Source: COMBO-56-21 sp963705355
GTDB lineage: Archaea; Thermoplasmatota; Thermoplasmata; UBA10834
Assembly (NCBI GenBank): GCA_963705355.1
Contig: OY970070.1
Location: 124,001 to 188,000, forward strand
Length of the DNA stretch: 64,000 nt
Direction: 5' to 3'
Both the position numbers and the translations under genes were made by a program. Of this stretch, positions 45,138 through 53,702 are shown in pieces. How positions within the stretch are numbered: the first letter of the stretch is position 1; each line of letters opens with the position of its first letter. The notes below the pieces were generated by a model. The model worked only from the letters and a program-made list of their open reading frames with translations. It ran no database searches and was not told the DNA's origin.

Positions 45138-45797
45138 ATGAGTGAATCGTCATCAACAGTAGTGAAAGATGGACATTCTCTTGAAACGCTCTCCTTCAGA
45201 GAATATAGGCCAGCTGATTCACAGAGGTGCGTGGAGATAATGGCGAGCGCCTGGCCCAAGCTCACGAAAAGCATCCACTTGGCCAGTGTCGAATGGTATG
45301 TGGGATCAGCGACCTGGAAGGAGACCGCCTATGTCTCCGACACAGCAGTCGGTGTCCTCTTTGGAAAGATCGACAGCGATCTAACGTCACTCGGCAGGCT
45401 AAGGACATTCGTCACCCATGTGACAGTATATCTTAAGTTGCTCTTCGGACTCTATGGCAAACTCCCCCACCGCTTGACCTCCATCAAGAACCTAATTTCG
45501 AGTGAAAGGAAGATCGCGGCTAATTCGCCTGAGGTCGACGGGGAAATCACATTCTTCGCCGTCGATGCGACCTACCGCAGGAAAGGGATTGGGAAGGCGC
45601 TGATGGGCAGGTTCATCGACCATGCGAAAAAGAAAGGTGCTAGGAGACTCTTCGTGTATACCACCGACCCGGGAAGTGATTGGGCATTCTACGAGAGATA
45701 CGGCTTCAGGAAGCACAGTTCCTTTCGAGACAGCTTCATTTCATTCGCTTGGAAGGAAGAAGTGGCGGCGATAATCTACATCCTCGATATTGAGTAG
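45138..45797 (+). CDS. GNAT-family N-acetyltransferase
   Basis: I start at the ATG at 45138; the same frame is open far upstream but there overlaps the DUF2284 gene and lacks homology. The 219-aa product has the acetyl-CoA motif VDATYRRKGIGKALMGRF and the C-terminal GARRLFVYTTDPGSDWAFYERYGF. The N-terminal half (about 20-130) carries VEIMASAWPKLTKSI and is unassigned beyond the fold. Substrate unknown. Confidence 0.82.
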   Translation: MSESSSTVVKDGHSLETLSFREYRPADSQRCVEIMASAWPKLTKSIHLASVEWYVGSATWKETAYVSDTAVGVLFGKIDSDLTSLGRLRTFVTHVTVYLKLLFGLYGKLPHRLTSIKNLISSERKIAANSPEVDGEITFFAVDATYRRKGIGKALMGRFIDHAKKKGARRLFVYTTDPGSDWAFYERYGFRKHSSFRDSFISFAWKEEVAAIIYILDIE

Positions 45798-45848
45798 CAA
45801 TCCCACTCTTCAGCATGCTAAGACTTATCTCCCGCAATAAAGAAAAAG

Positions 45849-45883
45849 GGAAAGGGGTTTAGGTCCGACCTCAATCCCTTTCC
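45849..45883. terminator. Long hairpin between convergent genes
   Basis: GGAAAGGGGTTTAGGT pairs with ACCTCAATCCCTTTCC across a CCG loop, with two mismatches in the middle. It lies 51 bp after the GNAT stop and 135 bp after the convergent MBL stop, as expected for a bidirectional terminator. Confidence 0.5.
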
Positions 45884-45885
45884 GA

Positions 45886-45994
45886 TTGAAATCAGAAAAA
45901 GCGTGTCTGGCTTGCTTCGGGTTCATGGCCCGGCGACCGCGCTCCCGGAGTGAGAAAAGCCCATAGCGGAGGAAAGGCGACCGATGCTCAAACC
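45886..45994 (+). repeat. R4 then R2 repeat
   Basis: R4 (45886-45951) shares TTGAAATCAGAAAAAG, GTGTCTGGCTTG and GGCCCGGCGACCG with 40781. R2 follows (45952-45994): GAGAAAAGCCCATAG, GGAGGAAAGGCGACC, GATGCTCAAACCG. Confidence 0.7.
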
Positions 45995-46017
45995 GATTGT
46001 TGCGACTCGATTGCCCG

Positions 46018-46698
46018 CTACTGCTGAGGTCGAGTTACGTCGAACTCTCGCACTCTTGCGGACGCGTTCGGTGTCAGAGGCTCCCCGTGCCCTCCCAGCA
46101 TCGTGTCAAAATCAAGCGTCTTTATCTTCATGATCGACCGCCTGGCAAGTTCAGGGTCCATTGTGAATCTCCCAGGAGGAGCAGTGACCCTTCCATCGCG
46201 GAACGTCAGCGCATCGCCCGTGAAGAGCACCTTTTTCGCCGGGTCGAGGAGCGCGATACTGCCCGGCGTGTGCCCAGGCACACGGACGATCTTCAGGCCT
46301 GCGACTATGTCGCCTTCGTTGAGCAGCAGGTCGATCTTGACCTTCTTGGCTCTCATGAACGGAGAGAGGAGCTTGAAGAGTATCCTGACTCCTCCCTTCG
46401 GCCCAGGCGTCGGCTTGGTGCCATCGATGAATCCTGCGTCTTCGGGATGAGCTGCAACCCTCGCACCGGTTCTATCTTTGAGCTCGCGGGCGCACCCGAC
46501 ATGGTCGATGTGGTAATGCGTCAGGATTATCGTCTTCAACTCTGACGGCTCGCGATGAAGCTCCCGTGATATGTAGTCGCTGATTTTCTTCGTGTTACGG
46601 GGCAGACCTGTATCGATCAGCGTGAGCTCGCTGCCGACGACCAGGAAGCAGTTGCCGTTCACACCCTTTATCCAATGGATGCCTTCGATTATCTCCAT
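46018..46698 (-). CDS. Metallo-beta-lactamase-fold hydrolase (glyoxalase II-like)
   Basis: This 226-aa protein has LIDTGLPRNTKK, TIILTHYHIDHVG (THxHxDH metal motif), a metal His in VPGHTPGSIALL, the bridging Asp in LFTGDALTF, and a final His in GGHGEPL. Family members hydrolyse thioesters, lactones or nucleic acids. Length without extra domains points to a small-molecule hydrolase. The true substrate is not predictable. Confidence 0.85.
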   Translation of the reverse strand: MEIIEGIHWIKGVNGNCFLVVGSELTLIDTGLPRNTKKISDYISRELHREPSELKTIILTHYHIDHVGCARELKDRTGARVAAHPEDAGFIDGTKPTPGPKGGVRILFKLLSPFMRAKKVKIDLLLNEGDIVAGLKIVRVPGHTPGSIALLDPAKKVLFTGDALTFRDGRVTAPPGRFTMDPELARRSIMKIKTLDFDTMLGGHGEPLTPNASARVREFDVTRPQQ

Positions 46699-47000
46699 CT
46701 GACACCAGCTCCCGGGCTAGAGGTATCGCCCTTCTTTGGATAATTGTTCTTTGGCTACCCCGCCGAGAGAGACCGGCATCGAAGGAGAGGCGAGGAACAA
46801 GCTTTTTATCATATCCAAGCAATCATCGTGGTGTCTTTTGCTGGCACTGTCATGCTGGCTGTCTTCTCGTACGCTCTTCCTTTCCACGAAGGATGGATAA
46901 CGTGAGAGAAACTATGAGCAGTGAGATCGAAGCGAGCAGAGCGGAGCGCATGCCGTGGACGAAAGCGGTCGAGTACTGGATGGGGATCGTGCCTCGCCTC

Positions 47001-47025
47001 GGAAAAGCCCATAGGAGAGGAAAGA
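47001..47025 (+). repeat. R2 repeat, diverged copy
   Basis: GGAAAAGCCCATAGGAGAGG then AAAGA. The trailing GGCGACC part is lost. Confidence 0.55.
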
Positions 47026-47059
47026 ACGGAAAGAGGTTTGGTGCGCTCTCGGAAGGCTC

Positions 47060-47153
47060 AATTCGCCGAGTTAGCTTCCGAGCCAGTATGCCTCGAAACG
47101 GGGTCGGCATACCCCACTTCCGACTTACTGGCTTTTTTCCAATCCGGCGAATT
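47060..47153. repeat. Nested inverted repeat (about 94 bp)
   Basis: Three arms pair in nested order: AATTCGCCG (47060) with CGGCGAATT (47145), AGCCAGTA (47081) with TACTGGCT (47126), and TATGCC (47087) with GGCATA (47106). It lies 12 bp past the SDR-like gene's stop. It could be that gene's terminator, a MITE-like remnant, or a structured RNA. The rest of 46699-47164 holds only an R2 copy. Confidence 0.6.
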
Positions 47154-47164
47154 AGATTTCAGCG

Positions 47165-47797
47165 TCAATTACTTATCAACGGTGCCTGCCTCAGATACTT
47201 CTTATCCTGTACCTGCTTGAGCATGAAATCGGCGATATCCGCGCGGGATATTCTGGTTCCCACCTCTCCCCTGCCCATATAACCGGCCTTGACCTTCCCG
47301 GATCTGGGACCGTTGTTGAGCATGGACAAGCGTACGATCGTCCAATCCAGGTCGGAATTGCGTACCGTTTCTGCCGTTCTGACAATATCTTCGTAGGCTG
47401 CGTGAATAAAGAGCTTGACAATCCCGATCATGATTCTGAATCTGAGCTCGGGCTTATCGTTGGGGTCCTTGGCGCTCGCGGTCGAGGAAATCACCAACCG
47501 GCACACGCCATGCTTCTTCATCGCGGCGATGATGTTCTCAGTTCCTATCGTTATCGGCTTGCCCTTTGATCTGCCTCGCGGCCCCAAAACGCTGATGGCC
47601 ACGTCCGCGCCGCTCACAGCACGTTCGATCCCCGGCGTGTCGCTCAACTCGCCCTTCATTACCGTCAAGTGCTCATGCTTCAGCCCAAGCTTGGACGGAT
47701 CGCGAGCATACGCGACGACATGGTCTCCTGCCGCGAGTGCCTGCTCGATCAATAGCCTACCCGTTTCACCAGTCGCGCCAAAGACCGTCAGTCTCAC
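47165..47797 (-). CDS. NAD(P)H-binding SDR-like protein (NmrA/atypical SDR)
   Basis: This 210-aa protein opens with LTVFGATGETGRLLIEQAL, the dinucleotide-binding loop GATGxTG. VVAYARDPSKL (NADP selection), VAISVLGPRG and IVRLSMLNNG follow, as in the PF13460 flavin-reductase/NmrA-like group. Functions range from biliverdin/flavin reduction to redox sensing. It is transcribed divergently from the MarR gene, over the TATA box on the minus strand at 47819-47828. Confidence 0.85.
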   Translation of the reverse strand: MRLTVFGATGETGRLLIEQALAAGDHVVAYARDPSKLGLKHEHLTVMKGELSDTPGIERAVSGADVAISVLGPRGRSKGKPITIGTENIIAAMKKHGVCRLVISSTASAKDPNDKPELRFRIMIGIVKLFIHAAYEDIVRTAETVRNSDLDWTIVRLSMLNNGPRSGKVKAGYMGRGEVGTRISRADIADFMLKQVQDKKYLRQAPLISN

Positions 47798-47818
47798 ATT
47801 CTTAACAAAGCACTTTCT

Positions 47819-47828
47819 TGATAAATAC
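47819..47828 (-). promoter_or_regulatory. TATA box for the SDR-like gene
   Basis: GGTATTTATC on the minus strand lies 22-31 nt before the start codon, fitting a leaderless transcript. Confidence 0.5.
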
Positions 47829-47867
47829 CTGCCGCCTGGAGCGGAGGCCGTGTCCGTCGAGAGATAG

Positions 47868-47888
47868 TTTAACTTGAGAATAGTTAAA
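47868..47888. promoter_or_regulatory. Putative MarR operator over the marR promoter
   Basis: TTTAACT and AGTTAAA form a perfect 7-bp inverted repeat with a 7-bp spacer. The right arm overlaps a TATA-like GTTAAATAAG 23-32 nt before the marR ATG. This is the classic place for autorepression. Confidence 0.6.
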
Positions 47889-47914
47889 TAAGAGAATCAA
47901 TCTAGGTCGCCCCA

Positions 47915-48394
47915 ATGACAAGTGAGGACCTTCGAAAACTGGAGAGCATTGCAGATGACATTTTCGCCTCATTTCCAATCCTTTTCCGCAGGGTATCGAA
48001 GGAGGAAGGCCATCCAAGCGCGAAGAGGTTCGACCAAAGCCGTTTCGTGCTCGGAGTCCTCCTGGAGCACGACCCCATGCCGATGTCGGAGATCGGAAGG
48101 CATATGGGCATCTCGAGACCCTACACGACGGTCTTGGTCGACAGGCTGATTAGCAAGGGGTTGGTCGAGAGGGTCTTGGACGCGGATGACAGGAGGCTGA
48201 TCAACATCAAACTCACGAGAGCTGGCAGAGACACTTTCAAGGAGTTCAGGAAGTGTGCTAGAGAGATCGTCATAAGGAATCTCTCTTCCTTGACTTCGGA
48301 TGACAGGTCAGCGTTCTATGCATCAATGAAAACCATCAGACGCATTACGTCAAAACTGGACAAAGACAAAACGAAGAAGTGTGAGCGAGGATAG
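47915..48394 (+). CDS. MarR-family transcriptional regulator
   Basis: This 159-aa winged-helix protein has the recognition helix region PMSEIGRHMGISRPYTTVLV and the wing VERVLDADDRRLINIKLT, the signature DxRR of MarR. N- and C-terminal helices form the dimer. It is the first gene of an operon with an ABC-2 ATPase (12 bp on) and permease (5 bp further), so it probably represses this exporter until a toxic ligand binds. The operator at 47868-47888 supports this. Confidence 0.9.
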   Translation: MTSEDLRKLESIADDIFASFPILFRRVSKEEGHPSAKRFDQSRFVLGVLLEHDPMPMSEIGRHMGISRPYTTVLVDRLISKGLVERVLDADDRRLINIKLTRAGRDTFKEFRKCAREIVIRNLSSLTSDDRSAFYASMKTIRRITSKLDKDKTKKCERG

Positions 48395-48405
48395 GTTGTG
48401 AGACT

Positions 48406-49428
48406 ATGTCGGAAATGGCAATAAGCACTACCAACTTGACGAAGAAGTTCGGGGATTTCACCGCAGTCGATCACGTCTCCTTCGAGGTGAAGAAGGCCGA
48501 GATATTCGGCCTCTTGGGTCCGAACGGGGCGGGCAAATCCACCGCCATCAGGATGCTGTCTACTCTCAGCATCCCGACGGAGGGTTCAGCGACGGTCGCC
48601 GGCTTTGATGTCCAGAAGGAGGACAGCAAGGTCAGAGAGCACATCGGTCTCGTGTCCGAGAAGCTGATCATGTACGACGAGCTGACGGCGAGGGAGAACC
48701 TCAAGCTCTTCGGCAAGTTGTACGACATCCCGAGCGATGTCCTGGCCAAGAGGATAGACAAGCTCCTGAGGTTCGTGCGCATGGAGAAATGGGCAGACCA
48801 CAGAGTCGACACATTCTCCACTGGCATGAAGCAGCGGATCAACGTCATACGCGCTCTGGTGAACCAGCCTGAAATACTGTTCCTAGACGAGCCGACGCTC
48901 GGCCTGGATCCGCAGTCGACGGCAGAGATTAGGGAGCTCGTGCGAAGAATTAACATCGAGAACAAGACCACCATGGTCCTTACGACGCACTTGATGGGCG
49001 AGGCGGATATGCTCTGCAACAGGATTGGGATCATGGACCACGGGAAGATCGTAGCCCTTGACACATCGGCCAATCTGAAGAAGTCTATCTCCGGGAACGA
49101 CGCGACCTTGTTCGAGTTCGAGATACCGAACCTCGACACTAGCATACTGTCATCCGTTGAATCTCTGAAATCCGTAAGCTCGGTGGTTCGGGATGATGGA
49201 ACGCATATCAAGATCAGCTCAGTGGGCAATGACTCGTTCGACACCTTGGTCGACGCCCTTCGAAAGAACGGCGCCCAGATTCGAACAGTGAAGAATCTCG
49301 AACCGACACTCGAGGACGTGTTCCTCCACATTACGGGACATGAAGTGCGAGACGATGCGTCGAAGACGCCCGAACCGACACGGAGAGGCGGTCCTGGCGG
49401 GTGGCGTACGAGCAAGAGGGTGAGGTGA
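48406..49428 (+). CDS. ABC-2 exporter ATPase (DrrA-like)
   Basis: This 340-aa ATPase has Walker A GLLGPNGAGKST, Q-loop VSEKLI, signature FSTGMKQRINV, Walker B ILFLDEPTLGLD and switch H in LTTHLMGEAD. The C-terminal region (about 230-325, with LEPTLEDVFLHITGHE) matches the daunorubicin-exporter DrrA tail. It powers the permease encoded next, exporting a drug, lipid or antimicrobial. It is regulated by the upstream MarR. Confidence 0.92.
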   Translation: MSEMAISTTNLTKKFGDFTAVDHVSFEVKKAEIFGLLGPNGAGKSTAIRMLSTLSIPTEGSATVAGFDVQKEDSKVREHIGLVSEKLIMYDELTARENLKLFGKLYDIPSDVLAKRIDKLLRFVRMEKWADHRVDTFSTGMKQRINVIRALVNQPEILFLDEPTLGLDPQSTAEIRELVRRINIENKTTMVLTTHLMGEADMLCNRIGIMDHGKIVALDTSANLKKSISGNDATLFEFEIPNLDTSILSSVESLKSVSSVVRDDGTHIKISSVGNDSFDTLVDALRKNGAQIRTVKNLEPTLEDVFLHITGHEVRDDASKTPEPTRRGGPGGWRTSKRVR

Positions 49429-49432
49429 GCTC

Positions 49433-50623
49433 ATGGGCGTGAGAAGGGTTCTGAGACACAGTGCGTGGATCTGCTGGAAGGATCTGCTGGAGTTCAGCAG
49501 GAGCAGGCTCCGGCTGGTCATGCTGGTGCTTATGCCTCTGTTTATGATGATGATGGTCGGGTTCATCTTCCCAACCGGGAACACCATAAGCCACACGCCC
49601 GTGGCGATTGCCAACCAGGACGTGATGGTTAACGGCACTTCACTGGGTAGTGGTTTCGTGGCCCAGCTGGAGGCAGTGAACAACCAGACGGGCATGATGG
49701 ACCTGCACGTTGCCACCGGCTTTGATGACATCAAGACGATGATCCAGGACGGGAAGGTCAGTGGTGGGGTCATCCTGCCTCCGACCTTCACGTCGGATCT
49801 CATGGCTGGCCGGCAGGGCAACATTACCCTCATGACCGACCAGTCGAATCCGCAGACGTCAGCGATGATACAGAGCGTCTTGACGAAGGTCATCGAGCAG
49901 CTGGGTTCGCAGGTGGCGGAACGCAACCTCAACCAGACATACAACATCTCGCTCCAGGAAGCGCCGACGGTGCTGATGCCATACAACGTCCAAGTCAGGG
50001 GAATCGTGCCCGGGAACCCGAACTACTTCGAGTTCGTGGCGCCAGGCATAATGGCGATGGTCGTCATGATGTCGCTCATGACGGGCCTGCCGCACGCGAT
50101 CTCTTACGAGAAGGACATGGGGACCCTCGACGGCATGCTCGTGGCGCCCACGAGCCGATGGGCAATCATCTTGGGCAAGGTGCTGGCGCAGTCGACCAGG
50201 GGCATGATCCAAGGGTTCATCATACTTCTGATGGCAGTGCTGCTCTTCGGTGTGGTCATCCACGGAAGTATCCTGCTCGTGATACTCCTCATACTCCTGA
50301 CCGTGTTCAGCTTCGTGGGGCTCGGCATACTGATAACCTCCTTTGCTGACAGGGAAGAGACGGCCACGATGGTGATGATGACGCTTATGTTCCCGATGAT
50401 GTTCTTGAGCGGCGTTTTCTTCCCTATCCAGCAGATGCCGTCATACATGCAGGTCTTGGCGAACTTCCTGCCTCTAACCTACGCCGCGAGTGCGATGAGG
50501 AAAGTCATGGTGCTGGGTGCGGGGGTTTCGGCGATAACCCCAGAGGTAATCATACTCGCAGTGTTCGGCATCGTCCTGCTCACCGTCGCCGTGCCCATGT
50601 TCAAGAGGGCCATGAACAGGTAG
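49433..50623 (+). CDS. ABC-2 type permease
   Basis: This 396-aa membrane protein has one N-terminal helix (LRLVMLVLMPLFMMMMVGFI), a large extracytoplasmic domain (about 50-190), then five helices. It contains LDGMLVAPTSRWAIILGK, FVGLGILITSFADREE and MFLSGVFFPIQQMP, typical ABC2_membrane_3 features. It begins 5 bp after the ATPase stop and forms with it a half-transporter dimer for export. Confidence 0.88.
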   Translation: MGVRRVLRHSAWICWKDLLEFSRSRLRLVMLVLMPLFMMMMVGFIFPTGNTISHTPVAIANQDVMVNGTSLGSGFVAQLEAVNNQTGMMDLHVATGFDDIKTMIQDGKVSGGVILPPTFTSDLMAGRQGNITLMTDQSNPQTSAMIQSVLTKVIEQLGSQVAERNLNQTYNISLQEAPTVLMPYNVQVRGIVPGNPNYFEFVAPGIMAMVVMMSLMTGLPHAISYEKDMGTLDGMLVAPTSRWAIILGKVLAQSTRGMIQGFIILLMAVLLFGVVIHGSILLVILLILLTVFSFVGLGILITSFADREETATMVMMTLMFPMMFLSGVFFPIQQMPSYMQVLANFLPLTYAASAMRKVMVLGAGVSAITPEVIILAVFGIVLLTVAVPMFKRAMNR

Positions 50624-50750
50624 ACGGAGTCAGGGCAGAGCGGTCGAAACGCGGCGACCCCACAAAGACGAGCGTTCAGGCCAAGTATGCAGTGCGCCAG
50701 AGCCGATACGGCGCTCAGGGGACATCTAAGGCCAACCAAATGGTGATTTC

Positions 50751-51080
50751 ATGGGTAAATGGAAACTCCGAGAATTGAACAAGGTTGACAGACCCTACAA
50801 ACTGCTGCTATGGGGCGAACCAGGCACAGGCATGCTGGCGATTAGGAAAATCAAGGAAGAGGGATTCATGATCATAGATGTAAGTGACGACATCAGGAGA
50901 ATCCAAAAACTCAAGACTGAGGACCAACGAAGGAAGGGACTTGCCAATTTGCCGTATGCAATCGAGTCTAGAATCAAGAAGGAATTAGGGATTGATGGCT
51001 CTCTCCCTTATGAAATCAGAGAATGGGTTTCAAGCGTTCTCATAGACTGGAGATTGCGAGAGGAAAGGAAGAGAAAATAA
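50751..51080 (+). CDS. Conserved-looking hypothetical protein (109 aa)
   Basis: The sequence is basic and helical, with YKLLLWGEPGTGMLAIRKIK near the N terminus. The motif looks like a P-loop but lacks the final Lys, so it is not a working ATP site. EEGFMIIDVSDDIRRIQKL and SLPYEIREWVSSVLIDW follow. I do not recognise a family. It lies between the exporter and rpoK on the same strand, with protein-like composition. Confidence 0.5.
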   Translation: MGKWKLRELNKVDRPYKLLLWGEPGTGMLAIRKIKEEGFMIIDVSDDIRRIQKLKTEDQRRKGLANLPYAIESRIKKELGIDGSLPYEIREWVSSVLIDWRLREERKRK

Positions 51081-51232
51081 CCGAAAAGCCCTATGCAACC
51101 GACCGACATTATGCATCACCCGACTTTATACACACCATTTTTCCCATTCCTCCATCACCCGAAGATTTACAGAACCTCCACACGCGAGGGTTCTAATAGG
51201 CGGGATACCTCCACGACAGAGAAGATGCGGAT

Positions 51233-51442
51233 TTGAAAAACACTCGCTTTGAGAAGGCTAGGATCATCGGCGCCCGAGCGCTTCAGATAAGCCTCGGGGC
51301 CCCCATATTCGTCGAAGCCCCAGAGGACATCATCGACCCGATCTCCATAGCCATAATGGAGTACGAGAAGGGCGTCATCCCGATGACAGTCAATAGAGAA
51401 ACCCCTGAGCCGAAAAGGAACGCGCAGAAGCCCTGTTGCTAG
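51233..51442 (+). CDS. rpoK: DNA-directed RNA polymerase subunit K (Rpb6)
   Basis: This 69-aa protein has the RpoK core TRFEKARIIGARALQISLGA and the end MEYEKGVIPMTVNR, with the DPISIAI segment between. Rpb6 family proteins clamp RpoA' and stabilise the enzyme. The start is TTG: the only in-frame start between an upstream TAG and the conserved core. A possible TATA (TTATAC, 51126-51131) lies about 100 nt ahead, long for this organism, so promoter and start carry some doubt. The C-terminal tail PEPKRNAQKPCC is unusually Cys-rich. Confidence 0.9.
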   Translation: MKNTRFEKARIIGARALQISLGAPIFVEAPEDIIDPISIAIMEYEKGVIPMTVNRETPEPKRNAQKPCC

Positions 51443-51634
51443 GCGGGCCGATGTGCCCTCCCTTAGCAACTTCGCCTTTCAGTGCTTGCTCGCTTCTTAT
51501 TCCGAAAAGCACGACCATCACCCGACTTTGAACACCCCATCCCCATCAGAGGATTCGCGAAAATCTCGTTATTTGATTTATGTGCAGAATCGCGTTTTGC
51601 ACACAAACTGGCCCATTTATGTGCAAAGCCGCAT

Positions 51635-51683
51635 CCAGCATTAATCACTGGTAAATTCCGGGCTGTAATCCGGGCTCTCCCAC
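51635..51683 (+). repeat. R3 tRNA-like repeat
   Basis: CCAGCATTAATCACTGG, hairpin arms TCCGG and CCGGG around loop GCTGTAAT (outer U-G pair), ending CTCTCCCAC. It is preceded by two near copies of TTTATGTGCA about 41 bp apart (51577 and 51617). Confidence 0.65.
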
Positions 51684-51734
51684 TTTCTCCGGAGAGACTG
51701 GCAGCGGCAAAGAGCCTGGGAGTGGATGCCCAGT

Positions 51735-52208
51735 CTATCCTGATTGAAGTTCGAAAGGCATGCCCTTGTACACTCGATCAGCCGTTTGATTACCAAACGT
51801 CTTCGTTATCCAGTCTTTGAGTTCATCTCTTACTCGTCTGAATAATGCCAAAGCCTCGTATGAGCCCGTGTTGTCCGCGGGGTCGTCAAAGCCCTGGTGG
51901 ATATACTCCTTTGCCCCCGGAAAGAACGGGCAGGTCTCTTTGGCGTCGTTGCATAAGGTCACTACATAATCGATGTCCTTCCCCACGAACTCACTGACGT
52001 GCTTTGATCGGCTGTGTGAAATGTCGATTCCGATCTCGGACAAGACACTGACTGCGAGAGGATTTACGCTACTCGGTTCGGTGCCAGCGCTGTGGGCCTC
52101 GAAGCGATTTCCGTAGAGACTATTGAGGATGCCTTCTGCCATCTGCGATCTGGCTGAGTTATGCGTGCATATGAACAAGACTTTCAGGCGCTGACCAGCG
52201 TCGCTCAT
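51735..52208 (-). CDS. arsC: Arsenate reductase (low-molecular-weight phosphatase type)
   Basis: This 157-aa protein opens with VLFICTHNSARSQMAEGIL, the catalytic CX5R loop of thioredoxin-coupled ArsC. Asp in HQGFDDPA is the general acid, and the pair of cysteines around VVTLCNDAKETCPFF completes the disulfide cascade. It reduces arsenate to arsenite. Its place 76 bp past the end of the phosphate operon makes sense, since arsenate enters through phosphate uptake. An arsenite exporter is not in the window. Confidence 0.9.
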   Translation of the reverse strand: MSDAGQRLKVLFICTHNSARSQMAEGILNSLYGNRFEAHSAGTEPSSVNPLAVSVLSEIGIDISHSRSKHVSEFVGKDIDYVVTLCNDAKETCPFFPGAKEYIHQGFDDPADNTGSYEALALFRRVRDELKDWITKTFGNQTADRVYKGMPFELQSG

Positions 52209-52284
52209 TGTGCTCGTTCTCTGGGTTCACAGCAGGTTGCGGTATCCTGTATCGTTGATGGAGTCTGCCGAGGAGACATGAGGA

Positions 52285-52941
52285 CTACTCTTTGATTACT
52301 CTCTGGCCCGTGACCATGTAGATAACCCTCTCCGAGATGTTGCACGCATGGTCCGCGATCCGTTCGAGATACCTGGCCACGAGTGTGTAGTTTATCCCTA
52401 GGCCGATCTTCTTGGAATCCTCCATCATGTAGGTAATGACCTCCCTGAAGATCTCGTCGTAAAGTGAATCGACCTTGTCCTCCAGTTCGAACACTTCTTG
52501 GGTCATCGTCGTGTCTCTCTTCAAGAATGCTTCCACGGACAGATCGACCATCTGTTCCGCCATTTCTGCCATGTGTGGTATGCTCACGAGGGGCTTGAAG
52601 TGGGCCATGGTCTGTGCGTGGATTGTCACTTCGGCGATGTCTCTCGCATAGCGACCAATCCTATCGAAGTCTGTGATCACCTTCAGGTATGTCCCGATTG
52701 TCCGGAGATCCTTCGCCACGGGCGACTGCAGTGCAATGACTTCCAAGCACCTCTTCTCGATTTCGTTGTTGAGGACGTACATCTCCTCATCGATCTTTTT
52801 CACTTTCTCTGCGAGGTCAAGATCCAGCTTCTCGAACGACTCGACCGCAAGTTCGATGGCCTCGCTTGTCCTCGTTGCCATCTTTTCTACGAGCTGATCC
52901 AGCTCTGCGAGTTCTGTTTCGTAGGCTTTCCTCGGTGACAT
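52285..52941 (-). CDS. phoU: Phosphate-uptake regulator PhoU
   Basis: This 218-aa protein has two three-helix PhoU repeats: about 8-100, with SPVAKDLRTIGTYLKVITD and ERIGRYARDI-like DFDRIGRYARDIAE, and about 110-205, with YTLVARYLERIADHACNISE. E/D-rich motifs bind metal clusters. PhoU restrains the Pst importer when phosphate is ample. It is the last gene of pstSCAB-phoU and starts 2 bp after the pstB stop. Confidence 0.92.
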   Translation of the reverse strand: MSPRKAYETELAELDQLVEKMATRTSEAIELAVESFEKLDLDLAEKVKKIDEEMYVLNNEIEKRCLEVIALQSPVAKDLRTIGTYLKVITDFDRIGRYARDIAEVTIHAQTMAHFKPLVSIPHMAEMAEQMVDLSVEAFLKRDTTMTQEVFELEDKVDSLYDEIFREVITYMMEDSKKIGLGINYTLVARYLERIADHACNISERVIYMVTGQRVIKE

Positions 52942-52943
52942 TG

Positions 52944-53702
52944 CTAACCGAACCTCCCTGTTATGTATTTCTCTGTTAGCTCCTTCTCAGGATGCTCGAA
53001 CATCTTCTTGGTCACATCGAACTCGATGAGCTCTCCCAGATACATGAAAGCAGTGAAGTCCGCGACTCTTGCAGCCTGCTGCATGTTGTGTGTCACTATC
53101 ACTATGGTGTATCTGTCTTTGAGGTCGAAGAGGAGGTCCTCAATCTTCGCCGTCGCAATCGGGTCAAGGGCGGAGCACGGCTCATCAAGCAGCAACACCT
53201 CTGGTTCAACGGCCAACGCCCTAGCAATGCATAGCCTCTGCTGTTGCCCGCCGGATATGCTGACTCCCGATGCATCGAGCTGGTGCTTGACCTCATCCCA
53301 CAATGCGGCAAGCTTCAGACTCCTCTCCACTGCCGAATCAAGCTTTTTCCAGTCTCTCTCTCCGTTGAGTCTCAATCCTGCAACGACGTTGTCGTAAATG
53401 GACATTGTCGGGAACGGGTTCGGTTTCTGAAACACCATTCCAACCTTGGTTCTGACAAGAACGGGATCCATCTGGCTGCTGTAGATATCCTGATCATCCA
53501 GCAGCACTTTCCCCGTGACTCGAGCTCCGCGCACGACTTCATGCAGCCTGTTCATGCACCGTATCAGGGTGGATTTGCCGCAGCCTGACGGTCCAATGAT
53601 TGCAGTAATCGCATTCTCTGGAATGCGAATGCCAATTCCCTTGACTGCGTGGACTTCACCGAAGTATGCGTTCAAGTCTTGCGTGACGATCTTATCATCC
53701 AT
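52944..53702 (-). CDS. pstB: Phosphate ABC transporter ATPase
   Basis: This 252-aa ATPase has GPSGCGKST, the PstB-specific NRLHEVVRGARVTG, Q-loop VFQKPNPFP, signature ISGGQQQRLCIARALA and LLLDEPCSALDP. The end EKYITGRFG is standard for PstB. It energises PstA-PstC. The start overlaps pstA by 31 nt. Confidence 0.95.
   Translation of the reverse strand: MDDKIVTQDLNAYFGEVHAVKGIGIRIPENAITAIIGPSGCGKSTLIRCMNRLHEVVRGARVTGKVLLDDQDIYSSQMDPVLVRTKVGMVFQKPNPFPTMSIYDNVVAGLRLNGERDWKKLDSAVERSLKLAALWDEVKHQLDASGVSISGGQQQRLCIARALAVEPEVLLLDEPCSALDPIATAKIEDLLFDLKDRYTIVIVTHNMQQAARVADFTAFMYLGELIEFDVTKKMFEHPEKELTEKYITGRFG

Noticed and set aside
48471..49415. 314-codon antisense frame over the ABC-2 ATPase
   Set aside because: It mirrors an ATPase with full Walker motifs on the plus strand.
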